The position numbers were made by a program, and so were the translations under genes. Of a stretch of 64,000 nt of DNA, positions 48,494 through 59,263 are shown in pieces. How positions within the stretch are numbered: position 1 is the first letter of the stretch; the number at the start of each line of letters is the position of its first letter. The stretch is from Hirsutella rhossiliensis (taxonomy: Eukaryota; Ascomycota; Sordariomycetes; Hypocreales; Ophiocordycipitaceae), in the NCBI RefSeq assembly GCF_020360975.1, contig NW_025408671.1, positions 5,022,001 to 5,086,000 of the forward strand, read 5' to 3'. The notes below the pieces were generated by a model. The model was given only the letters and a program-made list of their open reading frames with translations. It had not been told where the DNA came from and did not search any database.

Positions 48494-50056
48494 CTACTGC
48501 TCTGCGTTTGCATTCGTCGGTGGCTCCTCCTTGTCCTGCGCCTGCTCTAGCTGTTGCTTAGACTCCTGCGCCTGCTCCGAAGACTCAGAAGCCGCCTTCT
48601 CCACATCGTCGACCTTGCCTTCCGTATCTTGCTCGTCCAACTGGCCCGCCAGAGTTTCCAAGTCTTCATTTCCCTCGTGGTTGAGGAGCCCCCCCAGCAA
48701 GTCTCCCAGGACCCCTTCAGTCAAGAGATTTCCGAGGTTGGCCGTGAGGTCTAGGTGGGCCGACTCGTCGCGCTTCTCGTTGGAATAGTCATTGGAATTG
48801 CTGCCGAGGCCTCCCAGCAGGCTGCCAAGAAGCCCCTCAGTCAAGAGGTTTCCGAGGTTAGCTTCAAGGTCCAGATCGGCCGACTCGTCGCGCTTCTCGT
48901 TGGATTGGTCATTAGAATTACCGGCGAGAAGGCTCCCGAGCAAGTTTCCTAGGACCCCCTCACCCAAGAGATTTCCGAGGTTGGCGTTAAGGTCTAGGTC
49001 GACCGACTCATCGCGCTTCTCGTTAGATTGGTCATTAGAATTACCGGCGAGAAGGCTCCCGAGCAAGTTTCCTAGGACCCCCTCACCCAAGAGATTTCCG
49101 AGGTTGGCGTTAAGGTCTAGGTCGACCGACTCATCGCGCTTCTCGTTGGATTGGTCATTAGAATTACCGGCGAGAAGGCTCCCGAGCAAGTTTCCTAGGA
49201 CCCCCTCACCCAAGAGATTTCCGAGGTTGGCGTTAAGGTCTAGGTCGACCGACTCGTCGCGCTTCTCGTTGGATTGGTCATTAGAATTACCGGCGAGAAG
49301 GCTCCCCAGCAAGTTTCCTAGGACCCTATCAGTTAATAGGTTTCCGAGGTTGGCGTTAAGGTCTAGATCGGCCGACTCGTCGCGCTTCTCGTTGGAATTG
49401 CCGCCGAAGCCACCAAGGAGGCTGCCAAGAAGGCCTTCCGTAGACAGCAAATCGACAAGAGTGGTGCCGAGGTCTAGATTGCCCGACTCGTCACGCTTCG
49501 CCTTGCGCCCGAGGAGGCCATCCAACAATTCGCCAATAGTCCCGTCATTAGACATCAGATCTCCGAGCGTGCTTTCAACCTCCAGGTCAACCGACTCATC
49601 GCGCTTTTCGATTTTCTCGCCCTGGTTGTCCAGAAGGCCTCGGAGCAAGCCGCCGCCGACCACATCTGTGGACAGCAAATCTCCGAGGCTGGCGCTGAGC
49701 TGCAGGTCGGCTGACTCGTCACGCTTTTCGCTGCCTTGATGGGTATTTCTCGAGCCTTGCAGCAAGCCGCCGAGAAGTTTGCCGACGTCCAAATCAATAA
49801 CCTCGTCACGCTTGTCATTGAATTTGACACCGAGACCGTCAAGAGCCCCAAGGAGGCCCTCCCCGTCTTCTTGCAGGAGGGCTGCCAGGTTCAGGCCCTC
49901 GGAAGCATCTGTGTTGATGTTGGTGTCGCTCTGCTGATGACTGGGTTAGCTATACTTGCACATCAACAAGATACCAGACAGGCAGCGGGGGTTTCTCACC
50001 TCCACTGGGCTGGCCGAAGCCGCGGCGAGGAAGAGAGGAAGATATATTAACTTCAT
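48494..50056 (-). CDS. Secreted Kex2-processed repeat precursor protein
   Basis: Exon 1 is 50056-50000 and exon 2 about 49930-48494 (acceptor could be 3 nt upstream); about 497 aa. Exon 1 encodes a signal peptide (MKLIYLPLFLAAASASPVE). Exon 2 has ten units each starting with Lys-Arg-Asp-Glu, the first at about residue 59. Dibasic KR is a Kex2 site. Typical units are about 36-41 residues: KRDES, an acidic D-L-D-L segment, then a leucine-rich amphipathic LGNLLGSLLAG stretch and an Asn/Ser tail. Three central units (123-bp period, about 48,955-49,323) are identical in protein. The last unit runs into an acidic Glu/Gln-rich tail with no KR. Kex2-processed precursors include sex pheromones, Ustilago repellents (Rep1) and dikaritin RiPPs. 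No UstY-type oxidase is nearby. Repellent-like surface peptides fit best, as inference. Confidence 0.88.
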
Positions 50057-52178
50057 TTTGCGGGCTGAATGATGGACAATGTCAGGCTATATCTGTCGGC
50101 GCTGAAAGGAGATTGTACGGCGCCCAAGTAAACGTGATGTCCTACCAGCGAGAAGTTGGTGGTTTCCCGAGCCGTTTATGTATGCCAAGTCTGTTGCTCT
50201 GGGTCTAGCAGGTGACCGCGCTCTTGTCTCAGCGTTCCCCAGGGCTTCCATTGTGGATGAGTCGTCGGACGCACTGGGCGGAATGGCTTGGGAGGAGTTT
50301 GGAATTCCTCCTTGTTAGGCGACGCATCAAGGGGTCGACCCGTTCGGCTTGGGCCATTCCTGCGTGCCGAACTGATACATGCTGCTCACAAGCAGCCGGT
50401 GGGAAACCATGCATGCAAAAATGTCCTCGCGCACATGCGGCCGTAATTCAAATGTCGATTTGACCGAAGCATTGGCTTTCAGAGGAGAGAGATGCGCGAC
50501 ATTGGCTCTGCATGCCCCCTGGGAGATTGGGCTTTGTAAACGACGAGAGGATCTGGCGTCGGCTTTTTTGCGGGCCAGTCGCGGGTGTTTATAATAATTC
50601 GTCGGGCAGTAACTCGACTGTTTCGAAGATATCCAGGGTAGAGCCCAAGGGAGGGCTGATAGCGGAACTTGTAGTCCTTCGGCGATCCCATACTGAGGGA
50701 GTGCACTCGTCTGGTGCGGTTTTCTCCCTCTCATTTCCTGTTTCCCCCAGTGACCGGGGATGCAGCGACCCGTGCAAGTTTTAGAAGAAGAGGAGGCCCA
50801 GCAATCTCGAGAAGGTTCACCGTGCTGACCAGCGAGTGGTGTACTGGATTGATCCAGGCTTACCCTCACCCATGGCGGCCATTTGCACCTCACACTGAAC
50901 CAAAGGCCATGGGCATCAAGAGTCGCACCTTGACCGCCAATGTTGATGGCCAAAGGGGAAAACAACCAACGCTGGAATGGACAAGCAACGGCGATTCCCC
51001 GCTGTTTGGTGACTGCGAGTTGAGGGAGAATCAGTCTCAGGCCGCCCTGATTTGTCGAGCCATGTGCCAGAGCGCTGCGACCTATGGGTGGGATTGGCCG
51101 TGTCCGTCAAGGCCGTCGAGTCCATGCGCAGCGGACGTAGGTAGACATGAGCAAACGCCAGCAATGTTGCATCGCCGGGGCAATCTTTCGCCAGATCCAT
51201 GTCGTTATCAATGGTACTTTAACAAGGCTTCGCGCCTTGGCGGCGAAGCGAAGTCAGGCCATGATCGGTGAATAAACTCGGGCGCCGGCAGATGATTTCG
51301 CGGAGCAGGGGCGAGCCGGCGGGGCGACCAGACAGCAGACACTAGGAACAGGCCGATGGAGACGGGACCCCGTTGTCGGTGGTGGTGTTGATGAGGACAG
51401 GCGACGATGTTTCTGTGCTTGACCTTGGTATTCAAGCTGGTCTGGCCGCATTCACGTGACTGATCCGAGACCCTACCCTACGTCCAACGCCCATTCAGAA
51501 GACGGCAGTACGTACATGCCATGTTGAGCTGGAGGACGAAGTGGAAAGAAGCAAGGAAAGAAGTTGCGGCCTCCCCCTTTCTCGACATCAACCATTGTTG
51601 CTGGCCTGGGCATAGCCGGTAGCAACCGCACAGCACGCACGGTGGCCGATTCAACCACGAGAGTCACGGCAGAGCTCAGGGCCTCGACCACACATCGAGA
51701 GTCAGCAAACAGATGGCGATAACTCGTCGCGAGCACAACCGGGAGACTCGGCACACACACAGAGGGGCCATCCGACGCCCGCCCCCCGCCCCCCCCCCCC
51801 GTAATGCTTGCAGGCGATTGCTTTGCTGGCTTCTCGCCCGACGGATGACAAGAGCAAAAGTCGGCTGCCATCTCGGTCACCTTGCCCTCCCTTCAGACCC
51901 CGCTCAACGATTTGGGAAGGTGAGCCCTCAACATCGGCTTCGGCATCGCCTTGGTGGCACCGACAATGCCGCTGTGGACAGGGGGTCTTCCGCTCAACAG
52001 GCCAACCAACTTCTCTAGCGGCCGCCGATGAGACACCAGACGGAACCTACAGAGCATCGGGCCCGCGCCCCGGGACTAGATATGCGTGTCTTATATAGCG
52101 CCCGCGCCCACCGTGGCAGCTCGACAGGAACACCGTCGGACACCAAGCCGTCTAGCCCAGCCGTCGAACGCCGTCGCC
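50057..52178. other. Large intergenic region (2.1 kb), no gene recognised
   Basis: It lies between the divergent repeat-precursor and phosphoesterase genes and so contains both promoters. A poly-C run is at about 51,781-51,801. Several ORFs of 60-210 codons overlap in all frames without recognisable domains. An unrecognised small gene cannot be excluded. Confidence 0.4.
52092..52098 (+). promoter_or_regulatory. TATA-like element upstream of the phosphoesterase gene
   Basis: TATATAG lies about 80 bp before the ATG at 52179 in GC-rich DNA. Confidence 0.4.
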
Positions 52179-54540
52179 ATGTTCAAGTCGCTCGCCATCG
52201 CAGGCGCCATCGCCGCCCTGCTCTCGGGCGTCACTGCCTGCGAGGAAAACAGCTGCTACGGGCCCATGAACAAGGTCGAGCACGTCCGCCATGTGAAGCG
52301 CATGCAACCCGGTGCCCCGGATGCCGCCTACGGTCCCAAGGCTCCCCTGGAATGGGGTCAGATCAATTTCCTCCATACAGTACGGCTCCTCGTGTCAAGG
52401 GCCATGGCGGCTGACTGACTGCCCGCCAGACGGACACGCATGGATGGCTCGAGGGCCATCTCAAGGAGAAAAACTATGGCGCCGACTGGGGCGACTTTGT
52501 CACCTTTGCCCGCCGCATGAAACAGACTGCTGGCAAAATGGGCGTCGATCTCTTGCTCGTCGACACGGGCGACCTCCATGACGGGACCGGCTTGTCCGAT
52601 GCCACAAAGGTCGACGGCACTAAGTCGATGCCCATCTTTGAAGAGATCGACTACGACCTCCTCGCCATCGGTGAGCGCGGACCGCCCCTTATGTGCAAAC
52701 TCGGTCACTGTCTAACCGAGACCCAGGCAACCATGAGCTCTACGTGTCCGAGGTTGCCTACCAAATGTTCAACGAGTATGCTCGCAAGTGGGGAGACAAG
52801 TATGTCACGTCCAACGTCCAGGTGTTGAACCAAACGTCGGGCAAATACGAGTACGTGGGCGCCACCCACCGCTACTTTACCACCGCCCAGGGCTTGCGTA
52901 TCAAAGCTTTCGGTGTGCTCTTTGACTTCAAAGGTACGCCCGGAACTCTCCTGGGGCCTGTGCGAGCATCGCTGGCTGACTCGAGAGGCGCCAAGGCAAC
53001 TCGAACGCTTCTCGGGTTCTCAAGGCCAAGGACATGGTAAAAGAGAGCTGGTTCGCCGAGACCTTGACCGCCAATGAGCCTGTCGATCTGTTTATCCTCT
53101 TTGGTCACAATCCCGTTCGGCAAACCGATCCCTCCAGCACCTTCAAGGTCGTCTTCGATGCTATTCGCGCTGCGCATCCGGAGACGCCAGTTCAGATCTT
53201 TGGAGGGCACACCCATATTCGAGACCTCGCAGTCTACGATGACGCCGCTGTCGGACTCGAGTCCGGCCGCTACTGCGAGACTCTTGGCTGGCTTTCCATG
53301 TCGGGCTTCAACCCCTCCAATAGCGGATACTGCGGTGTCGCGAAACTTGGAGGTGTCGAGAACGCTTCACGCCCGGCTAAGAAAGGGTCCAAGTCGCCCT
53401 TTGTCTACTCGCGGCGCTATCTCGACTGGAACCGCAAGACGTTCATGTACCACTCCAACGACGGCAGCAAGGCTTTTGACCACCACCACTCCGGCCAACG
53501 GGTGACGAGCGACATCACAGAGGTGCGCGATGAGTTGAGACTGGGCGATGTATACGGCTGTGCGCCGCAAGACTGGTGCATGCGCTGCGCGCCTTTCAAT
53601 GACAAGACGAAAAACATCTTCCCCGGCGTCATCTATCCTGCCGTGTCGGCCATCGTGGTCAACAAGACGCGCGCCGACAGGTCGCGCATCATCCTCGGCA
53701 ACACGGGGGCCATACGCTTCGACCTGCACAAGGGTCCCTTCACCTACGACGACAGTTTCATCATCTCGCCTTTCCGCAACCTCTTTCTGTACATCCCCGA
53801 TGTGCCGTTTGACAAGGCCTCCCGACTCATCCAACAGTGAGCTCTCCCTTGTCGAACCTGCAACACCATGACTGACAATGGTAAACAAGGCTAAACAGGG
53901 GCCCTGCCGACAAGCGACATCTTGTGTCTATGCCCACCCCTCGCGACGAATGCACCGATCCGACGCTGGGCTTTATGAGTCGCCGCGACCTGCGCGAAAC
54001 CCGTGGCGTTGTCCGTCGCCAAGAGGCCGTTGTGCCCGGCTACGCAACCTCTGACGACTGGGGCGATGACGGTGCGTCTCATTCCTGGCCATGGGCGGTG
54101 GCCAAGCAGGCGTGGCTGACACTCTGCAGGCGACGACACCGAGCACTCGGAAATCCCTAGCCACAAGATCCCCAACTACTGGGAGACTCGTGCCTCGTTC
54201 CCGGAGGATGGCAGTAAGCCAGACAAGGTCGACGTCATATTTCTCGACTTGTGCGTGAACAGCGTGCCTGACGTATCAGGGTCGAAGAATAAGAAGAAAG
54301 ACTGACCCCGTTGTAGCATCAAGAAACGCGTTTTGGACAATCTCGGCGAGGAATTTGCCGACACGGTGCAATGCTACATCGACTGCAGCTTCTCCTCCCA
54401 AGGTGAGCGGCCCCATGTGACCAGGGGTGGGATAACTTGCGAAGACGAGACTCGGCCACTGATGCGAAGCTACAGACTTGTTGCTACCGTACGCCAAGCT
54501 TGCGTGGCAGGCCAACAAGGATAACTGCCCCGTGATGTGA
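52179..54540 (+). CDS. Secreted calcineurin-like metallophosphoesterase (5'-nucleotidase-like)
   Basis: Eight exons, 52179-52379, 52430-52670, 52727-52933, 52996-53836, 53890-54071, 54130-54250, 54317-54402 and 54476-54540, encode 647 aa. The N-terminus is a signal peptide (about residues 1-20). The metallophosphatase motifs appear in order: DTH (Asp69, His71), VDTGDLHDG, GNHE (148-151), FGHN and GGHTHIRD, which supply the two-metal site. Many introns interrupt exactly at motif edges: intron 1 precedes T-D-T-H, and intron 2 splits the Gly of GNHE. The C-terminal half corresponds to the conserved region of fungal 5'-nucleotidase-like proteins such as yeast YHR202W. The substrate is unknown. 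All phases close without stops. Exon 4's acceptor (CCAAG) and the LIQQ-LNRG junction are the least certain. Confidence 0.87.
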
Positions 54541-54779
54541 TGTCGGCAGGCCAACGAAACCAAGGCCACGACTCGAGTGGCTGGTTGGCACGCGCGATGT
54601 CATGGCTTGTTAGCGACGTGACTCCTCTGTACGGCGGGTGTCAATGGAGAGACGACGAGGAAAGGACCAAAGACAGTCTACGTCCTCGAGTACATAGTGT
54701 ATGATGGTACAAACAGGCCAATATACTGGGCATTCCTTTGGCGCTCTACACGGACTTGAAAGTGGCCAGCCCTGCCGTG

Positions 54780-55142
54780 TCAGGAAGAGGCCGAGTAGTA
54801 CACATGGCCCTTCATGAGGACGCGGGCCGTCCGCAGCAGCTCGGCCGACACAATGGTCTCGGCGTTGCCGGGCAGGATGATGCCGACGTCGAGGCGGCCG
54901 CTGGGGTGGGCAATGGTCAGGGGGCTGCCCAGGGGAGCGGGACGAGGGCCGGCGGCCAGAGCGGCAGCGGCGAGGGTGCCGGGCATGCGGGCGGCGGCGG
55001 CCAAGCAGAGGGCCAGGGTCAGCGGAACGGCTCGGCGAGGCTGGCCCATGGACATGGCGAGGCAGCGGATGTGGGCGGCGGGGGCATCGTCGTCGCGGTG
55101 CATAGATGGCGGCGGGGGCAGCAGCAGGGCCATCTCGGGGAC
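54780..55142 (-). pseudogene. C-terminal relic of a PrpF-type isomerase
   Basis: About 120 residues on the minus strand match the C-terminal quarter of the PrpF/methylaconitate isomerase family: AMSMGQPRRAVPLTLALCLAAAARMPGT, then LTIAHPSGRL, and TARVLMKGHVYY at the end. Complete PrpF proteins have about 350-400 residues in two matching domains. No N-terminal domain or its motifs is readable upstream in any frame; the frame instead runs into Pro/Arg-rich sequence. I therefore call it a 5'-deleted fragment. An alternative is a short, rearranged gene using an upstream promoter. It has normal GC content and no RIP pattern. Confidence 0.6.
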
Positions 55143-56064
55143 ACTCTCGGTGGTGAAGGTGGTGGAGGGGGGCGGCCCCGGGGGGCGGGGGCTTGTCCGG
55201 GGAGGGGGGACGGAGGGCACCGGGAGAAGTGTGGGGCCAGTGAGCCTCGGGCGCCGAGGGACGCGCCGAGGGACGCGCCACGTGACGACCCCATTTTTCC
55301 CACTGTTACGTGACGATAGGCCTCGATCCTCCCTTGAAGCTCGGCCTCTTCTGCCCTTGTTGGCCGCCCCCTTCCCTCGTATAGAAACGCCACCACCTCC
55401 TGACGCTCCCGGTTGCCCGTCGCTCGCACGCCCTGTGCGACAGAGAGCAGACAAGCCTCGACGAGAAGGCGGTGCGGGCGGCAAACAAACAGCACAGAGA
55501 GAGAAAAAGGCTTGCTCCTGCACTCAGCCGCCGTGGGACGCGGGTGGCTGTCGCCAGTATCCGGCGAGCAGCAGCAGCAGCAGCAGCAGCATGTTTGTCT
55601 CACTGCTTAGCCGCCCCGTCAGGCACGCGGGGGCGCTGTTTGAGGCATGTGCGGATACGCATAGCGCCAACGGCGAATGGACGACGACGGCTATGGGCCA
55701 GCCATGGTCAGGCTCGCGACTCTCTCTCTGCTGCTCTCTGCTTTGTAACAGGCCGCTCAGCTTTGTACAGGCCACGCTCTCTCGCTCTCCGCTCCAAGGA
55801 CTGGCCAGTCGTCAAAGCCTAATGCATCCCGCGCGGGCATGAGCGTCGGTTTCCCATCCCTCACACACCGTCTCCACAGGGAGCCCCCAAAGAGCCACTC
55901 CATCGCGCGCCTTGTTGCTTGCTACACGCTTCTTCCGCTTCTTCCCCGTAGAAGAAAGGAAGCGGAACCCCCCCTCGCTGTCGTCCGAACGAACCGTCCG
56001 GCCGTGGGACGAGAAAAGCAGCAGCCGAAGGGACAGGGCCGAAACCCACCCCGGTCGGTTCACA

Positions 56065-56106
<42 letters not shown>

Positions 56107-56915
56107 ATACTCGGCGCCTACAGCCAACGGGCAGCAGCAGCAGCCAACCAGAACACTCGTCAAGCCGGGGCGCATGTACGGATGGCTTAACACTGGACGG
56201 AGAGTCGCCAACGAATCCCACTCTTTCCCAGGGGGCTGGGCTCACGCTGAAACGCCCGTGCCCCCGCCTCGCTCCCTGCCTTGTGAGGCTTGAGCATGTA
56301 AGTCGGCTAAAGGCCCCCCATTCTTTCTGGGCCACGTCCGGTGCCGTCGGCGGCGCGCATCTGGAGACCAAACCCCTGGATCTCCATCTTCCTTGTTTGC
56401 CGCCCCTTTTCTTCCTTGCTTTTTCCCCTCCGCTGTTGGGCGGCGTCGCAGCAGGGGGATCGACGCTGGGCGCCGGCAGCTTTTGACCGAGCGTGGAGAC
56501 GGGCGTTGGCCGGTTCAGGGGCTGGGACGACGGGATCCATTCATCCATCCTTCATGCGCGAGAGTGCCTTCGCTGTCTTTAAAAGGGCCCAAGGGCACCG
56601 CTTCGTCGTCGACTGAAACCCGGCGCTCCATCACTCATTCACCTGGCTGGTCCATTGTTGCGATTCACAGTCTTTATTGTTGTGGTATAAAGCACAACGC
56701 GGCAGCGCCCATTGTCCCATCACGCTTCAGTCTTTGTCAACCGACCAAGCCGTCCCTCACGACCCCTTCTTCCACGATATAAGAAAGACGCCTTTCGCCT
56801 CGCAAAGGAAGAGCAGATAAAGCCAGGAACACACGCCGTTACAGACATTCATTTTCCCTCCCCGTCCCCCAAACCCGCCCCCCGTCCAAAGCCTCGCCCG
56901 CCAGCAACCCTCACG
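55143..56915. other. Intergenic region with microsatellites
   Basis: A (CAG)n tract of about eight units lies at 55,566-55,590 and a (CA)n tract at about 56,064-56,100. A TATAAAG box lies at 56,696-56,702, some 214 bp before the next ATG. No further gene is recognised; the long frames through the repeats are artefacts. Confidence 0.5.
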
Positions 56916-57605
56916 ATGCGCTTCGCCTCGGCCGCCTCGCGCGTCCTCGCCGCCGTCACCGCCGGGCGCCTCTGCGCCGCGGCGCTCGACGTCGCCGGGG
57001 CCATGGAGCGCGCCAAGCCGTCGACCAAGCAGTGCTCGGGCACCCAGGACGGCGGCGGCGACGAGTGCCGCACCGCCGCCCAGGCCGCGCCGCACATTGT
57101 CGACTCGTTCCGCGCGCACAACATCAGCTGCGTCCAGGAGGCCGCCTGCCTCGTCTCCCTCATGCTGCTCGAGTCGGCCGGCCTGCAGTTCAAGCACAAC
57201 GTCAGCCCCAGCCCCGGCGTGCTCGGCCAGGGCACCGCCAACATGCAGTCGCCCAAGTTCAATCTGCTCTACGCAAAGGACGTCGTCGCCAAGCTCCCCG
57301 ACGACCTGGCCAATGCCACCGACGCCGACGGCCTCGGCAAATCCCAGAAGGCGGCCATGATGGCCCTCGTCACCCAGGACAACCTCAACTTTGCCAGCGC
57401 CGCCTGGTTCCACAAGACGCAGTGCGCCGACCAGGCCGTCAAGGCCAAGCTGCGCGACGGCGGCCTCGATGGCTGCGGCGATTATCTCCAGACCTGCGTC
57501 GGCACCAAAAAGGACGACCCCTCCCGCGTCGCGCTGAACGAGCAGGTCTACAAGGAGATGGGCGTCGACTCGGCCCAGCAGTGCGTCCCGCTGTGGGAGT
57601 GCTAG
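56916..57605 (+). CDS. Conserved fungal secreted protein of unknown function
   Basis: A single exon encodes 229 aa with an N-terminal hydrophobic signal-like segment (about residues 1-22) and cysteines at about 40, 49, 70, 76, 169, 188, 195, 222 and 229, suggesting disulfides. The pattern AAPHIVDSF...SLMLLESAGLQFKHN...GVLGQGTANMQSP...NFASAAWFHKTQC...YLQTCVGT is one I associate with a family of small secreted proteins of filamentous fungi, with no known activity. N-glycosylation sequons lie at NIS, NVS and NAT. ATG 56916 is chosen because the upstream frame is Pro-rich and unconserved. Confidence 0.8.
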   Translation: MRFASAASRVLAAVTAGRLCAAALDVAGAMERAKPSTKQCSGTQDGGGDECRTAAQAAPHIVDSFRAHNISCVQEAACLVSLMLLESAGLQFKHNVSPSPGVLGQGTANMQSPKFNLLYAKDVVAKLPDDLANATDADGLGKSQKAAMMALVTQDNLNFASAAWFHKTQCADQAVKAKLRDGGLDGCGDYLQTCVGTKKDDPSRVALNEQVYKEMGVDSAQQCVPLWEC

Positions 57606-57938
57606 ACCGCTTTTCTCTTTGAGCTTTCTAGATAGACGTGTTATCCTCGGCCATCATCTCTTTCTTTGTTATCCCCCCCTGCTTGCTTGGAGCAGGCGTT
57701 GTAAACCCCCTCTTCCCCCCATGTTTGTCCTGACGCGAGCCGTTAGGAGGGGGATAGGCAGCATATACCCAGACAAGACTTTATGAAATCAAGAAAACAG
57801 TTGAAAAGGACTTGGCTGAATGTAACCAGCCAGCCAAAGAGTCATCAAAAGGCTGTCACCGCACAGGCAGACACGCGCTGGGCTGCGTGTGAGCCACGGC
57901 AGCATCGCTCCGCCGAGCCTCGTCCCCAAGCACTCCTC
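57606..57938. other. Convergent 3' region
   Basis: 333 bp between the secreted-protein and cyclotransferase stop codons. Nothing else seen. Confidence 0.5.
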
Positions 57939-58490
57939 TCACTTGGCCCAGAACCTCCGCATGACACGATTCGCATAGCCCTCGTCGAGCCCCCAGTTGC
58001 CGACCGCATCCCCAATCGCCCTCTCCATCCTACCCACATACTCGTGGCGCGGCACGCTCTCCGCGACCCGCTGCCTGTCCACATAGACGAGGACCGTCAC
58101 CGGCTCGTCGACAGCCCGCAGGTCGCCGTCACGCACGCGCCGCGCCTCGCAAGCCACCTTTTCGTACGCCTGCGGCACGCCCTCGTAGCCGTCCAGCCGC
58201 TCCTCGTCGCGCGGCGGGAGCAGGTACAGCAGGCCGTAGACGCCCGGGGCCTCGGCCCTGTCCTCGACGACGACGTTGGCGTACCCCCTCTCGTTGATGA
58301 TCCATGCCCAGCCCGAGAGCAGGCCCAGCCCGACGGGCGTCGAGTGCGGACACCGCTGCCGCATCTGCGCCGTCGACATGTTGCTCCCGTAGGCAAAGTA
58401 CAGCACCTCGTGCCGCTTCTCCTGCGTCACCGTCATGACGCTGCTCTGCGACGCCTGGCTGTCCTCTTGCGGCGGCGAGTCCATGTCCAT
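57939..58490 (-). CDS. Gamma-glutamylcyclotransferase-like (GGCT/AIG2-like) protein
   Basis: A single exon encodes 183 aa. The nucleotide/substrate loop LYFAYGSNMS (about residues 30-39) opens the fold, and ERLDGYEGVP contains the conserved catalytic Glu. VYGLLYLL and VTVLVYVD supply beta strands. Family enzymes release 5-oxoproline from gamma-glutamyl peptides or amines in glutathione turnover; the exact substrate cannot be told from sequence. The 183-aa length suits a single domain. A second Met at residue 3 is an equal start candidate. Confidence 0.87.
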   Translation of the reverse strand: MDMDSPPQEDSQASQSSVMTVTQEKRHEVLYFAYGSNMSTAQMRQRCPHSTPVGLGLLSGWAWIINERGYANVVVEDRAEAPGVYGLLYLLPPRDEERLDGYEGVPQAYEKVACEARRVRDGDLRAVDEPVTVLVYVDRQRVAESVPRHEYVGRMERAIGDAVGNWGLDEGYANRVMRRFWAK

Positions 58491-59263
58491 GTTGGCGGGT
58501 AAGACTTGTGGATTGGAACCCCCGCTTGCGGTGGCGGCGAGTGCTCGTAAGCTGTCTTTTTATTTTAAACAGGTTTATGCCTCTTCTGAAGGTCGAAGGA
58601 GCAGGATGAAATGGAGTCAAAGAATGGATGGAGCAAAAGGGGAAGGACAAGACGAGAGAGCGAGGGGAGAGCACGTGGCAGACGAGTCACAGGCAAGCAA
58701 GAATGTGCCTTGGGGCACGAAAAAAAAGGCGGCCAAAGAGGCCGTGGCCAGGCAGCATCAGCACCAACGCCCAAGCCGAACAGGCCAGAGTGGAAATAAT
58801 TAGGCGGCAACCAAATCCAACCAAGTCTACGCCCGTCGGCAAGAATGGCCAAATCGAGCCGAGGTCAACGGCCAGCCACCGCAGCCATCGGCAGACCCTG
58901 GCCTCGCGAGTCCGTCATCATTCATGTCTCTATTCCCTTCCATCGTTTAATGTACATTGACGGTCGTGAATCTTGATCCATCCTGCAGCCACCCCCGTCT
59001 CCTCCGAGGACGGCCAGCCGCGTCGTCACCGGGCCTCCCGATACCGGGCCCAGGCACCCGGTCCAGCATACACGCCATTACCCCTTCGCCGCCCTCTGTC
59101 CAAGAGCCCTGCGGGCCTCCTTCATCGCCTCCGCTGCAAGTGCGTCCAAGCAAATCATAAGAAAGAACACGTCAGATACTGGTGGGCCTGATCAAGAGGT
59201 GCCCCGGTTCCTGCCAAGGGCCCGTCAACAGTCGGAATAGCAAAGAAAAGAAACAGAGCGCAT
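58491..59263. other. Intergenic region between GGCT-like gene and STE11
   Basis: 773 bp holding the promoter of the cyclotransferase gene and the 3' side of STE11, both transcribed leftward. An A run lies at 58,721-58,729. No gene is supportable. Confidence 0.5.

Noticed and set aside
48792..49739. 315-codon Arg/Ser/Pro-rich ORF on the plus strand
   Set aside because: It lies antisense to the Kex2 repeat precursor and is open only because the repeats keep the opposite frame open; it lacks any domain or start context.
48494..50056. Dikaritin (ustiloxin-type) RiPP gene cluster
   Set aside because: The Kex2 repeats fit a precursor, but no UstYa/UstYb-like oxidase, tyrosinase, or peptidase gene lies nearby, and the units lack short Tyr-containing cores.
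56066..56106. CRISPR-like regular repeat
   Set aside because: Simple (CA)n microsatellite without spacers, in a eukaryotic genome.
56060..56548. 162-codon minus-strand ORF through the CA repeat
   Set aside because: Translation of the microsatellite gives a Val/Cys run; no conserved sequence follows.
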